A stretch of DNA of 64,000 nucleotides from assembly GCA_914767885.1 (NCBI GenBank), contig CAJZBQ010000040.1, forward strand, positions 558,001 through 622,000. Direction: 5' to 3'. Positions 1-9,765 of the stretch are shown piece after piece; within the stretch, counting starts at the first letter, position 1, and the number at the start of each line of letters is the position of its first letter. The stretch comes from Blepharisma stoltei (Eukaryota > Ciliophora > Heterotrichea > Heterotrichida > Blepharismidae). The translations under genes were made by a program, and so were the position numbers. The notes below the pieces were generated by a model, which saw nothing but the letters and a program-made list of their open reading frames with translations, ran no database searches and had not been told where the DNA came from.

Positions 1-269
1 CTACTTTTATTTGTTTCACAGTTTTTGTTGTTTTCAGGGCTTTCATCAACTTCTTCGTCTATTACATCAATATCTCCCATGACTTTGAGTTGGGAAATCG
101 AAATTGAAGCATTAAAAAATATATTTTGCGGTTTCTTAGGTCCTTGTGTAAATGTAGATGGATTGCGCCCTGCAGGTGATAATTTTGGGTGCTGAAGGTC
201 TGAAGACTCAGCTGTATGTTTGCCATTTGGAGAGTGCAGAGTCCTACTGGGTGGTAATGCATGACTCAT
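1..269 (-). CDS. Hypothetical protein, N-terminal part, runs off window
   Basis: An open frame runs from ATG at 269 on the minus strand to the window edge (89 codons seen). It is polar, with a Ser/Pro/Asn-rich start (HALPPSRTLHSPNG) and an acidic stretch (DVIDEEVDESPEN). No domain, signal peptide or membrane segment is visible, and no TGA codon is used. The 3' end lies outside the window, so function cannot be called. It is oriented like the p62-like gene, with about 200 bp between them. Confidence 0.5.
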   Translation of the reverse strand, partial: MSHALPPSRTLHSPNGKHTAESSDLQHPKLSPAGRNPSTFTQGPKKPQNIFFNASISISQLKVMGDIDVIDEEVDESPENNKNCETNKS

Positions 270-476
270 ACTTATTATGATATATTTATTTAGTATGCCC
301 TATTCTCTCAATAATGGATATAAATGGTAAAATCTTGCAACTGTTGAATTTCTCAACTATGTCCAAAAACACAGGTTAAATCATAAACCAGTGCAAACAT
401 TAATCAAATGCCAGTAGAATAGGAGATCGCCTACCTCTGGATGAATTATTGAGAATTTTACATGCAAATAATTAAA

Positions 477-1583
477 TTATTGATTCGCGAGAAGAAATTC
501 GACGGTTTTTTCCAAATTATAACCATTTTCAGTTAACGCTGGGTAAAATTCTTGGGTGCTTGTGAAACCCATGCTTATTAATTTTGTGAAAAGCTCCTTG
601 ATCTCTGAGTTTGGCACTTCAGCTTTGGGTCTTCGCATATTATCATTTATTAAGGGACCTTTGACAATAGGGGAGTTTATTTGTAATGCTGCTGATTCTG
701 AATTTTGAAGTATTTTCTTGCTTGGGGGAGCTTCTGGTGCCTTTGGCTTTCTCTTGACTAAGAAAGGCGACTCAGGCTCAATGTCTTGCATTTTCTGTTT
801 TATGCAATTTTGCCTATATTTGAGCAAATTATGTGGATGCTGACAAGAAATTTCACAATCCTTGCAAAGGAAAAAGCTCAGGCATACCCCACAGCTGAAT
901 ATAATTTCGCCAATGCTGTTTCCACAATTTGAGCATTTAATGTTATTAAACTTGTTATCATCTAAATATTCATCAGCATAATTATTCAATAGCTCCCTAA
1001 AAAGCATTCTAATTTCATTATATTCGCTGTTTTCAGTAGTGCATTGCGATGCTGAATCATTAAATTTGACAGCATCATTTCAGTTGTCAGAATGAGACAA
1101 TGAATTAACTCCAATTTCATTTTTTCGGACTTCCTCAGTTTGTATTGAAGCTGAATTTATTTCTGAAGTATTTTCAGTGACCTTTTTACGCTCACTTATT
1201 GGAGAGCTTGCAAGTTTCTGTGATAATTTGAAGCTATTTCCTTTGAAGAATGTTTCTGGTGTTTGCGATTTACAAAAATCGTGAAAGCTGTCCAACTCAA
1301 AAGATTCAGGCGATTCACCTGATAAATAGGTAGTTCTTCTCATCAGAAGCACTTGGTAGTCGATAACTTCAAGCTTGAACGGCCCTTCGTGCTGCGTCAA
1401 AATATCTTCGTATTCATCTTGTGTTTGAATAGTTAAGATATCTCCATCTTCGTCTTTATATTTAAAAGAAGCCTCTTCGATTCCAAATAACTCTTTGGCT
1501 TTTTGTCTTATTTCATTTATGTTTGAAGGTGGCTTGCCGACACGCCTTATCTCTTCTCCTAATTGGAGCTTCAGAGTGGTCAT
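477..1583 (-). CDS. PB1-ZZ-UBA protein, p62/SQSTM1-NBR1-like autophagy receptor
   Basis: A 368-residue frame with one TGA (1080-1082) read as Trp. Residues about 3-75 form a PB1 domain with an acidic OPCA-type motif (YKDEDGDILTIQTQDEYEDI). Residues about 215-260 are a ZZ zinc finger (CSNC...CGVC...CKDC...HPH). The last 42 residues are a UBA domain with the MGF-type loop (LISMGFTSTQ). This order is that of p62/SQSTM1; the NBR1 four-tryptophan domain is absent. Known family role: PB1 polymerises the receptor, UBA binds ubiquitinated cargo, and an LC3-interacting motif links to Atg8. I could not assign an LIR motif with confidence. If TGA were a stop, the PB1 domain would be cut from ZZ-UBA, so the gene supports the TGA=Trp code. 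Confidence 0.85.
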
Positions 1584-1649
1584 GTTATTGTTTATAAATT
1601 ATGATTATAAGGCCAGTCTATATAAATATATGAAAATATATTATTAATA

Positions 1650-1896
1650 GTATTGCTGGCTCCCCTCACTCAGTGAGGAGCAAAATAATTTTGTTTTCCT
1701 AAGGCGGATTAATATTTTTTTAAAAAATTCCTAAATCCCAAAATAATTAAAATGTATATTTTAGAATGAAAAATAAGTTAGAGATTTCTTTATAATAATA
1801 ATTATTTCATATATATCAAAATATTTTTCATAAAAATTTTTGCCAAAAAATAGGGATTTCACCAATGGTTTCATCTCTCCAGGAGAGGGGGTGAGA
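1650..1896. mobile_element. Degenerate family A MITE, intergenic
   Basis: This is a decayed reverse-oriented copy. It keeps the body words (AGAGATTTCTTTATAATAATTAT, split here from the family consensus AGATTTCATTATACTAATTAT), the near-terminal TTTTGCCAAAAAATAGGGA and a GGAGAGGGGGTGAG end. A short hairpin (CCCCTCACTCAGTGAGGAG) sits at the left. The flanking repeat can no longer be defined, so ends are approximate. It lies between two genes of the same orientation. Confidence 0.6.
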
Positions 1897-1955
1897 AAAG
1901 AAATATTCTATATAAAACTTGCTTAAAAATAAAAATAAAACTAAATAATTTTAAA

Positions 1956-3419
1956 CTATAGCTGTCTTAGAGATTTTTGGCTGAGATTATTGAGTGAAGA
2001 ATATCTTACCATCGGTTTCGCTCTCTTCATAAATGAGGTGAAATCAAAACCTTCTTTGCACTTTACTTTCAAGTTGCCTGGAGTCAAGCTTCTCTTTGTT
2101 AATGCCTCACTAGGATTTTTGATGGTAGATGTATCTATAGTAGCAAGGAACTGTACTTCAGTATTATGCCTTATTCTTTCATTTTTAGGTGTTGAAGAAG
2201 GTTTCTTTTTTCTGCCTGTATAGATTCCTGAATATGTTTTTTCTTCTGTAGAGTAATCCATAGGCTGATCTTTCACATTTAGCCTTTCTATTGAAGGCTT
2301 AAATGTGCATTCACTAAAATCACACGACTTTCTACTTTCTCTTGCTGTATTCAGCCCTTTTTCTCTTTCCACAGCCCATTTGATATTTTTGTCATAAAAA
2401 TCTTTGCAGGGAATATCTTTGGGAGTTTCGTCTTCTTTTAAAAGGGTTCTTTGTAGTGCATCTGCATTCGTAAATCCTGAAGAAGTTTTAAGAATAGCAG
2501 TATGAGGGGCTCTAGCACTGATATATATATCTGAAGCTTCTCCAGTCTTAAGGTCAACGTGCATTCTTGGAGAAAATAATTGTGCTGAGTTCTGTCTACT
2601 ATGCAAACACTGGGCTCTGAGGAATGATCTTCTTAATTCTTTGAATTCTTCCAACCTCAAATTGTTTAAATCAACAGATTTTAGCTTCCTTTTCTGGCTA
2701 GAAGTCTCAGATGTTAAGTTAGAAATATCCGCCGATTTCAGTTTTTGCTTATTATTTGAAATTACTGACTCCCCCCCTCCGTGAGTGAACAAAACCATTA
2801 GAAAAATTTATTTTTTGCCCCAAAAAACCCACCCTCCGTGACTGAACAAAAATTTTTTATGGAAAAAAAAAATTGATATATAAATGATAATTAATATAAT
2901 GAAATCTAGAGCTAATTCTGTTCAATTTTAAACGAATTGCTATTTAAAACATAAAATTTTATAAATTAAATTAATATCTGCGTTCCAATTTTTGCGAATT
3001 AGGATTTTTTTAAATTTCGAAAAAAAATATTTTTTTATAAAATTAAAAAAAAAAATTAACCCCCTCCGTGAGTGAACAACATTTTTTTGTTCACTCACGG
3101 AGGGGGGGGGGAGTGAGGTTTTCTCGCTGGATTTATTAGTATCAGATGCGTTGGTTTTCTTGTCTTGCAAGGAAGGCTTAAATTCTTGAGGCTTTATCTC
3201 ATCTTGCTGTTGCTGCTGGTCTGGTTCTAAAATCCCATGCTCTTTCATTTTTAATTGGATTGCAACTTTATCACTTAATTCATTAATTTTTGGCTTCCCT
3301 GTTACTTCACGCATGACCTTATAGAGTTGTTCGCGCTTTTTGGATTTGTGGTCTTCTTCCAGTTTGTGGTGGTTCTGCATAATGGCATTAAGTCGCTTTT
3401 CCCAACGTTGGTTTTCCAT
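1956..3419 (-). CDS. Hypothetical polar protein, interrupted by an IES
   Basis: Two minus-strand frames join in frame when the family A element 2766-3113 (348 bp) is removed. The result is 371 residues. The N-terminal part is charged and has a five-Gln run; the middle has repeated KLKS(V/A)D(L/I)NNL-like segments. The motif CTFKPSIERL resembles the F-x-P-x-I motif found in many cytoskeleton-associated proteins of protists. No catalytic domain is visible. With the element retained, the frame stops in poly-A/T sequence. The junction reads ACC TCA GTA (Thr-Ser-Val). Function unknown; a cytoskeletal role is only a guess from composition. Confidence 0.7.
2766..3113 (+). mobile_element. Family A MITE-type IES with TGA flanking repeat
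   Basis: A 348-bp element whose TGA repeats lie at 2766-2768 and 3114-3116. It starts CTCCCCCCCTCCGTGAGTG, repeats the CCTCCGTGA word at about 2829, and ends in a hairpin (GTGAGTGAAC / GTTCACTCAC) followed by a G run. The length is a multiple of three, but stop codons occur inside. Removal between the TGA copies restores the host frame. Most sister copies have TTA or TAA here, so this copy broadens the target rule to T-N-A. Confidence 0.85.
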
Positions 3420-3627
3420 TTCTTTTTATATAATAGAATCAATAAATTCTTTAGCATCACAAAAGTGGGCAAGGATGAGAAAAAAAGCTTAAAATTATTA
3501 GGAAAACCTATTTAAGCAAAAATAATATTGAAAGCCTTAAATTTTAACATATTAGCAAAAGAGTTGTTTAAGAAGAGACTAGGAAAACAAATATTTAATC
3601 CTCATTACTCGTATGCATCTATTAAAA

Positions 3628-4266
3628 TTACTCACTTTGCTTCTCTATATCATTCAAAGTATTCAAAATATTGAGAGCCAGAGTTTTTAGATGGCTTAAA
3701 TAGCTATATAAATTTTACCTTGGGTCTTCATCAGATAGAGATTTTTCTTTGACTAATTGACTCAGAGTTTTTATATCCTTCAGTTCAAAAATCTCACTTA
3801 ATTTTTGGCCATCTTGGTCGGCATGCACTTTCAGCGTTGTTGTAAACAACTCGTCGATTTTTTTGGAAAAACTTGAGTCTGAGCTTCCCTCGAAAAGTGC
3901 ACCTTTTGATTTTTTTATTGAACTTGGACCTATGCTTTTATAAAATTCATCAAAATTGTCCCTTGCTTTTAAAACTGGGCCTTTGACTTTGGTTGAGCTT
4001 GCTTTGAATGAGTGGTTGGATCCCGCATGGCATTTTGTAGTTGCAGTAGACTTATCAAAAGAAAATTTATTTCCTAGAGAGGATGATTGATTAAATTTTG
4101 AAAAAATACTATTGCGAGTAGTAGTTGATGGCTTTGACAGTTTCTTGATATGATAGCTAGTTAAAGTTCCTGATGTAAAAAAATCATCGACATTCATATG
4201 ACTTGAATCTGCTGATGAGAGCTTTAATTTTTTCTTAGATAAATAATCTCGCATATTCGATGTCAT
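3628..4266 (-). CDS. Hypothetical Ser/Lys-rich protein with one 15-nt intron
   Basis: Exon 1 runs 4266-3719. A 15-nt intron (gtaaaatttatatag, 3704-3718) is followed by exon 2, 3703-3628, ending in TAA. The joined product is 207 residues. It is rich in Ser, Lys and Thr, with no membrane segment. The last about 60 residues (KKIDELFTTTLKVHADQDG...) are likely helical. Without splicing the frame would stop four bases into the intron, and the exon 2 peptide (LSHLKTLALNILNTLNDIEK) is a typical amphipathic helix, which supports splicing. I recognise no family. Confidence 0.7.
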
Positions 4267-4397
4267 AGCTTTATTTATGTTGAAAATAAATTCAATTTAT
4301 AAAAAAGAAGAAGGTGGGATTTAATTTTAAAAGAACTAAAACATAATATGCAGAATTAATTCAATTACATAAATGAAGCAATTAAAATTAATCAAAT

Positions 4398-6173
4398 TTA
4401 TGTCAATTTCTTATGAGAGCCATGGGCGAAAAAGAGACAAATACTGAATAGCAAATAAAAGAAAGCGTAGCCCATAAGTCCGGTAGTGCAGAAATAGACA
4501 ATCCCCAGGCTTTGCGCTGTAAAAGAAAGGCCAAGACCTCCATATAAAATAGCCCAAGTCAGCAATTTTGCCATAAAAATAGGCCTGCTTTCTGAGCTTC
4601 TGTAGATTTTGCACGTCAATTTATCAAGAGACATTGAAGAAATTGATAATAATCCATAAATAAATAAAATGGCATTCGGTTCGAGCGAAATTAGCTCCGC
4701 TAATTTTCTCTCCCTCAAGCAATTTTATTTATGGGGCTGGGTTTTATCTTGAGATAGCAACAGCGGTTTAACTCTGGGATAACTAGAGGAACTGCTCCTT
4801 AGTGCGATCAAGAGGCTCAGATTTTAACTCTCAGCACACCCGAGGAAGGTGACCCTTAGGCGGAACATGCGCAGGAGCTGAGTCGAATAAAGCCGTGGCG
4901 GCAGCGAAGCCCGTCGAAGCCGGTGACATCTGTTTGTCCTGTGCCTTGGTAACCAAAGCGGATCGGTCCAGCGATTCGTGGGCCCGACACGTGGATAAAT
5001 ATGGTGATATCCCTGGACAGGGAGACCCCGTAGTGGACGTAAAAACTTTATAGATAATATAAGATAAGATAATAATCCATAAGGAATCATCTCACCAAAT
5101 GAAAAATCATCATAAGATCCTTCACGGGCTTCAATAAACTAAATAAAAAATACTCTCTGAATAGAAAATGTTATAACCGTTCCAATTAATATAAAATTGA
5201 TAATCATCAGCATTCCATATAAAAAGCCTTGGGTAAAAGGCACTTTAATCTGGGCTAGAAGAGTGTCTCTTTGTAGCTCTACAAGTCTTGTGAGGATTTC
5301 CAAACTGTTTATATCAAGGTCTAAAAACCTTGTAAAATCAGTAATTGGTGCACTGAATTCATTTAGTTCTGCATCTTCTGGCTTAAGAGCATTGGACTCG
5401 AAAACATGTCTTAGAGTTTCACTGTTTGCAAAAGTATGATCAGTGCCAATAAAATTGGCTCTGAATGTATTAGCTCCATCTTTAGCAATAAAGTATTCCA
5501 CTTCTCCAATTATCGGTAGGTTTGTCATCGGATTATTGACTTGAATTGGGTGCTCAACGTGATATCTACTTATAATTTCTCCACTTTGAGGCTTTCTTCT
5601 AAACAAAAGTTTGTTTAAAAGATGCGCATGGAAATAAAAATTGTGAATGACGGTTGAGTGTTCTGTATCTCTGCTCCTCACGACTGCAATTATAAGGCAT
5701 TTTTCTTTCTGCTTATAAGCATTTATAAGGCTTTCCAAGGAATCTTGGGATAAAGGCTCTGTATAAGAGGATTCAATTTCATAAAGAAAGTCTTCTTCAA
5801 TAAAAAATTGGACTTTGGAGAATTCAAGCAAAATGGTGCTTTGTCTCGGAGATCGTTCCCAAGGAACTGATGAAGGCTCACTGATAGAAATTGATGTCAC
5901 TCTTCTTACTCCCCCATCTTTCTGTGAGCGAACAAAAAAAATCTGTTTTTTTTTAGCGCTAGCTGCTATAAATTAAGCTAGAGATTTATTATAATAATTA
6001 TAACTTTTATATAGAAGTATTTTTTAATAAAATATTAAAAACATTTTTGTACCCTCGTGTAAGTGCTTTTGCCCAAAAAATAGGGATCTTTTCAATGTTT
6101 TAACTCGCTCACTGAGGGGAGTTAGTGTTATCCCGTCTTCTGTAGGCAGCTGGTCTCTTAATGATAATGACAT
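4398..6173 (-). CDS. Multipass membrane protein, split by a MITE, a 15-nt intron and a retroposon
   Basis: The start is ATG at 6173. Three segments must be taken out: family A IES 5906-6121 (TTA repeats), intron 5139-5153 (gtattttttatttag) and SINE-like insertion 4660-5082 (15-bp duplication). The sum is exactly 374 codons (373 aa). The N-terminal two thirds are soluble. About four hydrophobic helices follow, beginning with FLYGMLMIINFILIGTVI and ending with FFYLLFSICLFFAHG. The C-terminus KKLT is basic. The join across the retroposon reads ATT CCT TAT GGA TTA TTA TCA ATT. No homologue is recognised; topology suggests an endomembrane or plasma membrane protein. Confidence 0.75.
4660..5082 (+). 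mobile_element. SINE-like retroposon in coding sequence, 15-bp duplication
   Basis: GATAATAATCCATAA occurs at 4645-4659 and again at 5068-5082. The insert starts ATAAATAAAATGGCATTCGG, contains a 5' stem (AATTAGC...GCTAATT), is GC-richer than its surroundings, and ends in a short A/T repeat tail (AATATAAGATAAGATAAT). The sister copy at 47138-47573 shares most of the sequence. Length variation of the duplication and the repeat tail point to target-primed reverse transcription. It carries no long frame and would break the host gene unless removed exactly. Confidence 0.8.
5906..6121. mobile_element. Short family A MITE-type IES (216 bp)
   Basis: Flanked by TTA at 5906-5908 and 6122-6124. The left end is CTCCCCCATCTTTCTGTGAG and the right end CTCGCTCACTGAGGGGAG. 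The body keeps the family word AGAGATTTATTATAATAATTAT but has lost about 170 bp compared with full copies. Removal joins codon ...ATA ACA C to TA AGA AGA GTG, putting a good ATG (6173) in frame with the membrane protein. Confidence 0.8.
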
Positions 6174-6393
6174 GGCTTAAAAATTAAATTTAATATTTTC
6201 AGTAAAATAAGTGTATAGTTTTCAATTTAATTATTAGACTTTCTGAATACATAAAAAATTATTTTCCATCTATTCCCAAAAAAAATATTATTAAATAAAT
6301 AATTGCATAGGGGCAAATCTACAACACTTCTCAAGTTCCGCATGTCATATTATCAATTTATTATCAAGCCTAAAGCATACTAAATTTCTAATT

Positions 6394-8186
6394 TTAAATA
6401 TTATTGACTACGGGGGTTGGCGCTGGCAGTTTTATCATATCTTGATGCTTCAAAACATATAAAGCTAAAAATGATATTGGATCATCAGGTCTTTCAATAT
6501 CCAAAACTTGAAGTCCTGGCAGCAATACCGGCAAAATTACTCTTGATAAATATTCCTCTGTTGGTGCTTGCTGAAGTTTATCCCACTCACTAATTTCTTC
6601 TACCACTCCTTTATCTTCATCTACCTCTCCAGCTTCAGTTTTTCTTATATCTTCATTCCAGTTTTCTTCGCAGCCCAGTATAGACTTATAAAAATAGTCA
6701 GCTTCTACAATAGCTCTATAAGGATCAACTCTGAAAATGAATTTATTGATGGCTTTTTTATAAGGAATCGGCTCTCCAGTGACTACATCCCTTACGTCTA
6801 CGATTCTACCATAATCAACTCCAATATTGTCATCAAAAAAGATCTGTAAGGTTGAATAGTCAGTTTGATCAATTAGCAGCAGTTTTCCGTATTCTGACTG
6901 TTTTCCGTTTTGATATCAGTAATCGAAATCATCAGAAATTGCCATTGAAGCAGTTCTATGGAGTCTTTCTTGTATTGCAACTTGTATTGATGGAAAATCG
7001 CGATAAATAGAAACAATTCCTTCATCCATGGCGCCTGCATGATATTCCTCAGGGTCTTCGCTATTTGGGTGTCTATTAAGGGTCCCAAGCACCAAAATAT
7101 CTTCACTTCCGGGGTTTCTACTTATATAGCCTTTATTATAATCTTCAATTATCATATCTCTTGATTTGGATTTCCCATCAAATCTCAGCCTAGGAGTACC
7201 ATGTTTTCCGTTAAATAGTGGATGATTTCCTTTGCAAAACAAGTTAAATTCATCGATCACGTTACTCAGTTCACTACCAAATGTCCTGAAAACAATTGAA
7301 AACTCCCTCTTTGATTTTTTAAGCTCTTGGATCATTCTATAGAATGAAGGAATTAAAAGCCATTTCCCTCCATAAAATAATTGTTTTATAATATCTCTAT
7401 CTTCTTCATCAGTAATTACAATTTTTTTCTCTTCAGTATCTTCTTCTTTCTTTTCTTCCTCATCTGTTGGAATCAACCCATAGTCATCACAAATTGGCTT
7501 TGGAATTGATAGGCACCTCTGCATTTTATCAAACAATGACTTAAATTTATACCCTGGCTTGCCTGGAAGTGTAAATTCACTAATAAGTTTGCAGTAAGAA
7601 ATTTTGTTTTCTTTGTTTAAAACTTGACGTCTTGCAGGGTCTGGCTCTTCTTCAGGGGTTTTTTGAGGGTATTGCATGTCTGCAAATTCGCTAAATAAAA
7701 ATTTTTAAGAAAAATTATATTCATATAAGCAATAATTATTATATGAAATCTCTAGCTAATTTGCATTTAAAATATAAATTTACAAATTAAATTAATATTT
7801 GCTTTCAAATTATTTCATATATGAATTTTTTAAATTTCAAAAAATTTTGTTTTTATAAAATTTATGCATTAAATTAAAATAAAATGAACCCCCTTCTTTG
7901 AGATCAAAATTTTTTTGTTAGCGCATGGAGGGGAGTAAATATATTGTTACTCATAAGAGACTAAAGCAGGATCCGGTCTTAAAAAGGAAAGCTGGTTGAA
8001 ATTAAGTTTTCAGATCTTTGCGCCTTCTTTTTCAACGATATTGCCCCAGCATTCACTTGCGAGAATTTTGCTGAGCTAAATAAACTTTACAGTAAAATCA
8101 AGGGAGTAGCCGTTTGCTTCATCTTTCATAATTACTGTGTTATTCATATCCATGTGAAGGATTAACCGCCGCTTAGGATGATCCAT
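6394..8186 (-). CDS. HAD-like domain protein with C-terminal Dpy-30 motif
   Basis: Assembled as exon 8186-8091, intron 8076-8090 (gtaaagtttatttag), exon 8075-7951, then a 16-nt intron carrying an IES (7691-7950 removed in all), then exon 7690-6394. The product is 505 aa with TGA=Trp at several sites. The N-terminus RRLILHMDMNNTVIM fits a HAD-type nucleophile loop (D13-M-N-N-T instead of DxDxT). Near the C-terminus, YLSRVILPVLLPGLQVL followed by RPDDPISFLALYVL is a Dpy-30 dimerisation motif. HAD domains are usually phosphatases; Dpy-30 motifs dock onto scaffolds in chromatin or axonemal complexes. The combination is inferred from motifs only, so a ciliary or regulatory phosphatase is a hypothesis. 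Confidence 0.75.
7692..7935 (+). mobile_element. Family A IES inserted inside a 16-nt intron
   Basis: TAA repeats lie at 7692-7694 and 7936-7938. The right end (AACCCCCTTCTTTGAG ... GCGCATGGAGGGGAG) and body are family A; the left terminal word is mostly lost. Taking out 244 bp leaves gtaacaatatatttag, a canonical 16-nt intron. Splicing that intron then joins TCT TAT GA to C GAA TTT GCA in frame. DNA elimination must therefore come before this splice site pair can exist. Confidence 0.75.
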
Positions 8187-8446
8187 TTTATTATAATTTT
8201 GCTGAAACTCCCGAGATGATTAAGCTAAGTGCCATTAGCTTCAGCTTTATTAGAATCATCTTTTATTAATCAACTTAAAATATAAATTACATTTAAAAAT
8301 GATAATAAAAATTTTCATCTAATTTAGCAATTCATGTTAATTAAAAATTCTTTTAATTGCTGGATGCATTAAAAATTCAAAGAACAGTGAAATAGCATTT
8401 AAATAATCCTAAAAGCATCGAATTGTGTTATATATTTTATACAGCA

Positions 8447-8803
8447 ATGGCAGATCGCATATTGATCTCAAATACTCAATTTGTCCGTGTAAAAAGCTTG
8501 CGCAATGAAACATTTTTCATAACTTGCAAACCTAAAGACTCAGTTAGCATGGTAAAGTATTGTGTTTATCTAATGTGTGGGCTACCAGTTGAAGATATGA
8601 AGCTTTACATTAGAAATCGACTTCTTGAAGATGTTTCAAGCTTGTATGACCAGCAAGTAGCAAACGATACTGTTCTTTTCCTTGTAAGCAAAAAGCCAGA
8701 TGGAAGTTGGGAAAACGTGTCTCAGTTTATGCCAGGAAATGATCAAAGTCCACTTTCAAGAACCTTTGAGAATCTATCTCCAGGACTTAAATCACCTGAA
8801 TAA
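8447..8803 (+). CDS. Ubiquitin-like fold protein
   Basis: The 118-residue frame is called from ATG 8447 (MADRILIS); a TTG/ATG run upstream in the same frame starts at 8423 but gives an odd CYIFYTA leader. Residues about 10-95 follow a ubiquitin-like pattern: a beta hairpin (VRVKSLRNETFFITCKP), DSVSMVKYCV helix, then LEDVSSLYDQQVANDTVLFL. No C-terminal diglycine is present, so it is not a conjugatable modifier. The tail (PLSRTFENLSPGLKSPE) is Ser/Pro-rich. An elongin-B-like adaptor is one possibility. It starts divergently from the HAD/Dpy-30 gene, 260 bp away. Confidence 0.6.
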   Translation: MADRILISNTQFVRVKSLRNETFFITCKPKDSVSMVKYCVYLMCGLPVEDMKLYIRNRLLEDVSSLYDQQVANDTVLFLVSKKPDGSWENVSQFMPGNDQSPLSRTFENLSPGLKSPE

Positions 8804-8905
8804 TTTATTTAAAATACATATATAAGAGTAATTAAAATTAGAAATTGTGAGTAGTGTGCTGCTATCAATCCATTTAAATCAATGTTTATATTAGTTTAAA
8901 TTTTT

Positions 8906-9765
8906 TTAAGTAGTCCTCCTAACTGTTGTTACTACAAAGAATTTCATTTTTTCCAAAGATCCTCTAGCTATTGTCACTAAATCAAACCAAATATCCTCAG
9001 GAAAAGTGAATTGAAGAGTCAAATATAGCCCCTGAAATAATATACATAAAATGGCATATGGCGACCGACCCACCCTCTCAGTGGTGGTTACCCATGTATA
9101 TCCGGGCATGGTGTTTGGAGCCGGGAGTTGGCCCAGCAACGTTTTGGACCTCAAAGCGAGAGATCTAAGCACAGAGGCCGCTGTTTCTGTGGCCAAATTC
9201 TTTTTTCAAGGAGCGCTCAGCCCAGTGAGTGCCGGAAATGAGGCAGGGCGACTTACCTGCCTAAGCTGCTTTTGTGGCTTGCCCCGAACGGCGAAAGCTG
9301 TTGAGTTCTTTCTCGGGATGACCGGAAAAGAGGGGAAGGTAACCTAGACAACACAACGGGAGTCTCTCCAGTTAAAAGGTGCCCTTCAATGGGCAGATCT
9401 GGCGGACGATGCGGCAGTGTTGGCGTAAACTTAAGCGACGATCCAAGTTGGAAATGGAGGTGGTCAGCAAAGACGATATGACACGTCCCTTGACCTTCAC
9501 CTCTGCCGAGAAACCGGGGGTTTCGGCCCGGGCTTGGTGAACGCTCTGCCACCATACGAGAAACCGTAGAATGCTTCCTCAGACGAAATGGGGGACTTTA
9601 AATACCCAGCGTAATCTTAATCTTAATATAGCCCCTGAAATATTTTAGATCATTATTGGCCATCAATTTTAATTTCCAAAATTAATTTGTACTTGTCAGC
9701 TTTTTGAAAAGTAAATACGAAAATGAAAAGTCTACGTTTTATGGTTTTAAGGTACCTAATCAGAC
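8906..9765 (-). other. Coding-like minus-strand frame of unresolved structure, carrying a retroposon
   Basis: When the SINE-like insert 9040-9642 is removed, one minus frame reads from about 9760 (KTIKRRLFIFVFTFQKADKYK) to TAA at 8906 (KFFVVTTVRRTT). A single in-frame TAA interrupts it near 9653. The peptide looks coding-like, but I find no start codon, no GT...AG intron and no T-N-A pair that clears the TAA or links it to the membrane protein gene at 9766. It could be a missed terminal exon of that gene, a decayed gene, or chance. Confidence 0.3.
9040..9642 (+). mobile_element. SINE-like retroposon, 18-bp duplication
   Basis: AATATAGCCCCTGAAATA occurs at 9022-9039 and 9625-9642. The insert starts ATATACATAAAATGGCATAT and ends with an AATCTTAATCTT tail. 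A core around 9500-9530 (GCCGAGAAACCGGGGGTTTC) is shared with the copy at 54944-55488 (ACCGAGAAACTGGGGATTTC). The interior is far GC-richer than flanking DNA, and the open frame at 9051-9347 within it is not conserved in sister copies, so I do not treat it as a gene. Confidence 0.8.

Noticed and set aside
2829-3107. Possible CRISPR-like array from repeated CCTCCGTGAGTGAAC words
   Set aside because: Only four copies per element, at fixed positions and in both orientations, within a transposon-like unit; no spacer array.
4824-5090. 88-codon minus frame with Arg/His-rich peptide
   Set aside because: It lies in the retroposon 4660-5082 and crosses into the host gene; no homologue pattern.
9051-9347. 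98-codon plus-strand open frame near 9 kb, with a 100-codon minus frame overlapping at 9253-9555
   Set aside because: Both lie inside the retroposon 9040-9642; sister copies do not preserve them, and the GC-rich insert gives long chance frames.
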